64,000 bases of DNA, taken from positions 477,558,573 through 477,622,572 of the forward strand of contig NC_081409.1 in assembly GCF_030272615.1 (NCBI RefSeq), read 5' to 3'. Positions 61,572-64,000 of the stretch are shown piece after piece. The notes under the pieces were generated by a model that saw only the letters and a list, made by a program, of their open reading frames with translations, was not told where the DNA came from and made no database searches. Origin of the DNA: Cryptomeria japonica. Taxonomy: Eukaryota > Streptophyta > Pinopsida > Cupressales > Cupressaceae. The position numbers and the translations under genes were made by a program. Each line of letters starts with the position of its first letter. Positions within the stretch are counted from its first letter, which is position 1.

Positions 61572-63810
61572 TGTCACTGAGAGGGGGGTGAATTAGTGAT
61601 ATAAAAACTTATCCCTTTTCGAACCTATGGGTGTAAACTGGTTAATAGATCTAACATAAAGAAGACATGCCAGTTAGGTGGGAGACTAATACAAATGAAA
61701 CCACACATGAAAGGGACATCACATAACACCAGATGTATGAGGAAAAACCAAGATGGGAAAATCCTCGGTGAGAAGTGTTGCTAGAGACTACTCCAATCCA
61801 GCCTCATAATGAAAACCTCAGTTACAATATTTAGGGTACCAACCCAAGGAGTACCACTCCTGCTTTAGGGAACCAACCTAAGGAGCACCAACCCCTGATT
61901 TTAGGGCACCAACCCAAGGAGAACCAACCCTTCCACTGAGCACCAACTCAGTGATTATAAAATCATTTTGAATACAAAAGTCATCTTCTTGTTACAAAAG
62001 AACTTTGTAACTCTCATGTATGTCACTTCACCAGTTCTCCTCTCTACAGATCTTTGTTGGTTTTCTTTTCACCTTTTCTTTGCAGGAACCATATCTCCTG
62101 CTGCAACCAACTCTCTATTGCACCTTTCTCTATGTTGCACCTTTGCTGGTTCAACCTCTTCTTCTTCTCTACCGGTTCTACTCTTTGTCGATTCTCTTTT
62201 CTCTTTGCCACACTGTTGCTATCCACCATCAGTCTTGATAACTTGGTCAAATGTCTACCATCTGATTCCTTTTAGTTCTCAGCTTTCTTCTTTGCAATAT
62301 TCTACAACTCTTCTCTGTTGGTTTAGTCACCACCGGTTTACTCATCTATCAAACACAATGGCCATCTATTGTTTGCCTCATTGTTGCCAATTAAACTCTT
62401 CAACCCAATTATCTCTCACATTAAATCTCTTCTCTGATTGTTTTTATCACTTGACTAGTTCTCTCTAACATGTAGCAGCAACACTCTCTCATTCAGCAGC
62501 AACAAATAATATCTTTGGTCACATACTTATAGCCATATTTTCCCGCCAAGATGTGAGTTTGAACATTGGCACAATAGGGTTTCTGCCATGCACTGAATCT
62601 GCATCCACTATGATCTCTGATCATTGTGACATAATAAATCCAATCTGATAGCATCTCCTTGATTGATGTTCAACACTCAATCAATGAGAATCCCCCATCT
62701 ATTTACCTTATGAAACATGTCTTCTCTCTTTAGATGTTTGTAGCATGTTTTTCGGCCTTTTGTCTGACCAATCATGTGAGTGATGTGGTTTCCTTTATCC
62801 TCTTTGATTTGCAAGATCAATATTTTTTGGATCTATGTTGTTTTCTTGATCTCGAGCAGCAATCCACGACCTTTCTTCCTCAAGCTTTGGAGTCATCATA
62901 AATATTGGACCAGTCGCCAACAACTTCACTGACTCACCACACTGACCTATGCATGCATGCCACTTCACCTCTACGTGGCCCCTTTATCGGCATCCACCTT
63001 TGCTAAGTCTTCTATGTTAGGCTGAATAAGATCACCGACCAGCCACTCAACCGGGTTCATCTACCTGTTCACAGACCCTATCAGTTATATCCTAACCAGT
63101 CTACCATCAACCTTGCAATTTGCTTCTCTTTCGGTGGAGCACCTAAACCGGTCAACACACTTGCTAACCTACCTTATGATCACTTTCATTAGATAGGAAC
63201 CTTCTCCATCTGCACTTTGTCAACATTACTGGTGGACATACTTACCAGTAAGCACTTTGGTGACAGCATGTCATCACTCTTCAAATGCCTCCATCTGTAT
63301 GCATCTGTGGTAACACCTTTCTTCACCACTGGACCGATTCTGCTATTAACATGTTTGTTAAAGTGACAAACATATCCTTCCTTCTCTGTATCAGTAAATC
63401 ATCATTCTCTACCTGGTTGATCCAATGTATATCTCTGATCTCATGCACCTAAGGAAACTTAGATTTCACTAGTTGATCTAGTGTGAGCCTTCAAACGATT
63501 GCCTTTAACTCTTTTATATTATCTCTGAGAACTATGATGCATTCCATTCATAATAGGAGATAAGCTCCACTTACCGGTGGAAGTGGATCTTTGTCATTTC
63601 CATCCTACAATGTACCAATGTGGCTTCCATGTTTGAGCAGCATATCTTCAATCAGGCACATGTGAATTGGTTGGGAATATTCACTGTCAGTCATCTCTTC
63701 AAATGGTGACTGCATCTTTATCCTATGGGAGTCCTATTGTTTCACATCCACATAGCATACTGGTGACCTGTACATACTTCTCCTCTGGTGTTGATGTGAT
63801 TTAGGTAACA
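61572..63810 (-). repeat. Candidate 3' LTR of copia-type element L
   Basis: On the plus strand the block starts TGTCACTGAGAGGGGGGTG, strikingly like the inner edge of the F LTR (ACTGAGAGGGGGGTGAATCAG), and ends TTTAGGTAACA. A PPT-like tract follows: minus strand GATGAAGAGGGGGAA at 63811-63825. The partner LTR would lie beyond the window, so length (2.24 kb) and orientation rest on ends and PPT only. A 166-codon Ser/Leu-rich ORF inside (61968-62468) looks incidental. Confidence 0.55.
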
Positions 63811-64000
63811 TTCCCCCTCTTCATCACAATCAACCACCCAGTACCATGCTCTTTTGTTGGATGGCAACTATGTACTGGCAACATGTCAACTAATCTGCAG
63901 TCCTTATGTCTTCAACATAAGTCAACACTAACTTGTGTACCGATGACTCCAACGTCCATTATTCTAGATGACCTTCTCTTCCTAATCAATGACCTAATAT
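63811..64000 (-). other. PPT and 3' internal sequence of element L
   Basis: The first 15 bp are the candidate PPT. The remaining 175 bp show no coding signal. The element continues past the window. Confidence 0.45.

Noticed and set aside
61968-62468. 166-codon Ser/Leu/Cys-rich ORF
   Set aside because: It lies in a candidate LTR, is low complexity, overlaps ORFs in other frames, and has no recognisable motif.

Overview
The window is nuclear DNA from a repeat-rich land plant. No single-copy gene, tRNA or rRNA is visible. Nearly every base belongs to decayed LTR retrotransposons stacked inside one another. The copia PBS type (complement of initiator tRNA-Met), very long LTRs, low gene density and heavily eroded old copies suggest a giant genome, most likely a conifer or other gymnosperm. 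That assignment is an inference; no marker gene proves it.

The nesting can be read from 5-bp target-site duplications (TSDs). Stack 1: an unknown plus-strand ORF (E, 1849-3641 resumed at 24819-26403) is split by copia D (3642-24813, TSD AGAGA). D is split by copia C (4814-20519, TSD TTTGG). C holds element A (6457-15777, TSD CAGAT/CGGAT). A is split by a 4.06-kb solo-LTR-like insert (9892-13951, TSD TATCT). Stack 2: another unknown ORF (H, 29335-29864 resumed at 48267-48686) is split by copia I (29865-48266, TSD GTTGT/GTTGC). I holds pol-less element F (31306-42858, TSD AACAC). The 5' LTR of F is split by element B (37782-42797, TSD CCATC). Stack 3: H is cut at 48692 by a plus-strand element K, whose gag-like ORF is split by element G (52887-61090, TSD CCTCC). 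K is cut again at 61572 by the LTR of copia-type element L, which leaves the window.

The most unusual content is a family of large, unrecognised ORFs of about 900-1050 codons in E, A, B, H and G. They share blocks such as GDIW..IRGHELFL, a WGDWY..IRV.GFEG.P..LP segment and a C-terminal coiled coil. A, B and G have TG...CA type ends (some decayed to TA) and 5-bp TSDs, but no terminal direct repeats. A and B carry a TATA box about 190 bp from the 3' end. The simplest reading is that they are solo LTRs of a giant-LTR retrotransposon whose U3 contains a protein-coding gene. G also carries Ty3/gypsy RT, RNase H and integrase reaching its 5' terminus. F is a separate case: copia-type LTRs, PBS and PPT enclose a zinc-knuckle gag and a different roughly 1050-codon ORF, with no pol.

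Upstream of several of these ORFs lie dense arrays of short palindromic or TCGA-containing motifs. All coding regions are pseudogenes, broken mostly by single in-frame stops; several stops fit C-to-T decay. LTR pairs are visibly diverged, so the insertions are not recent.
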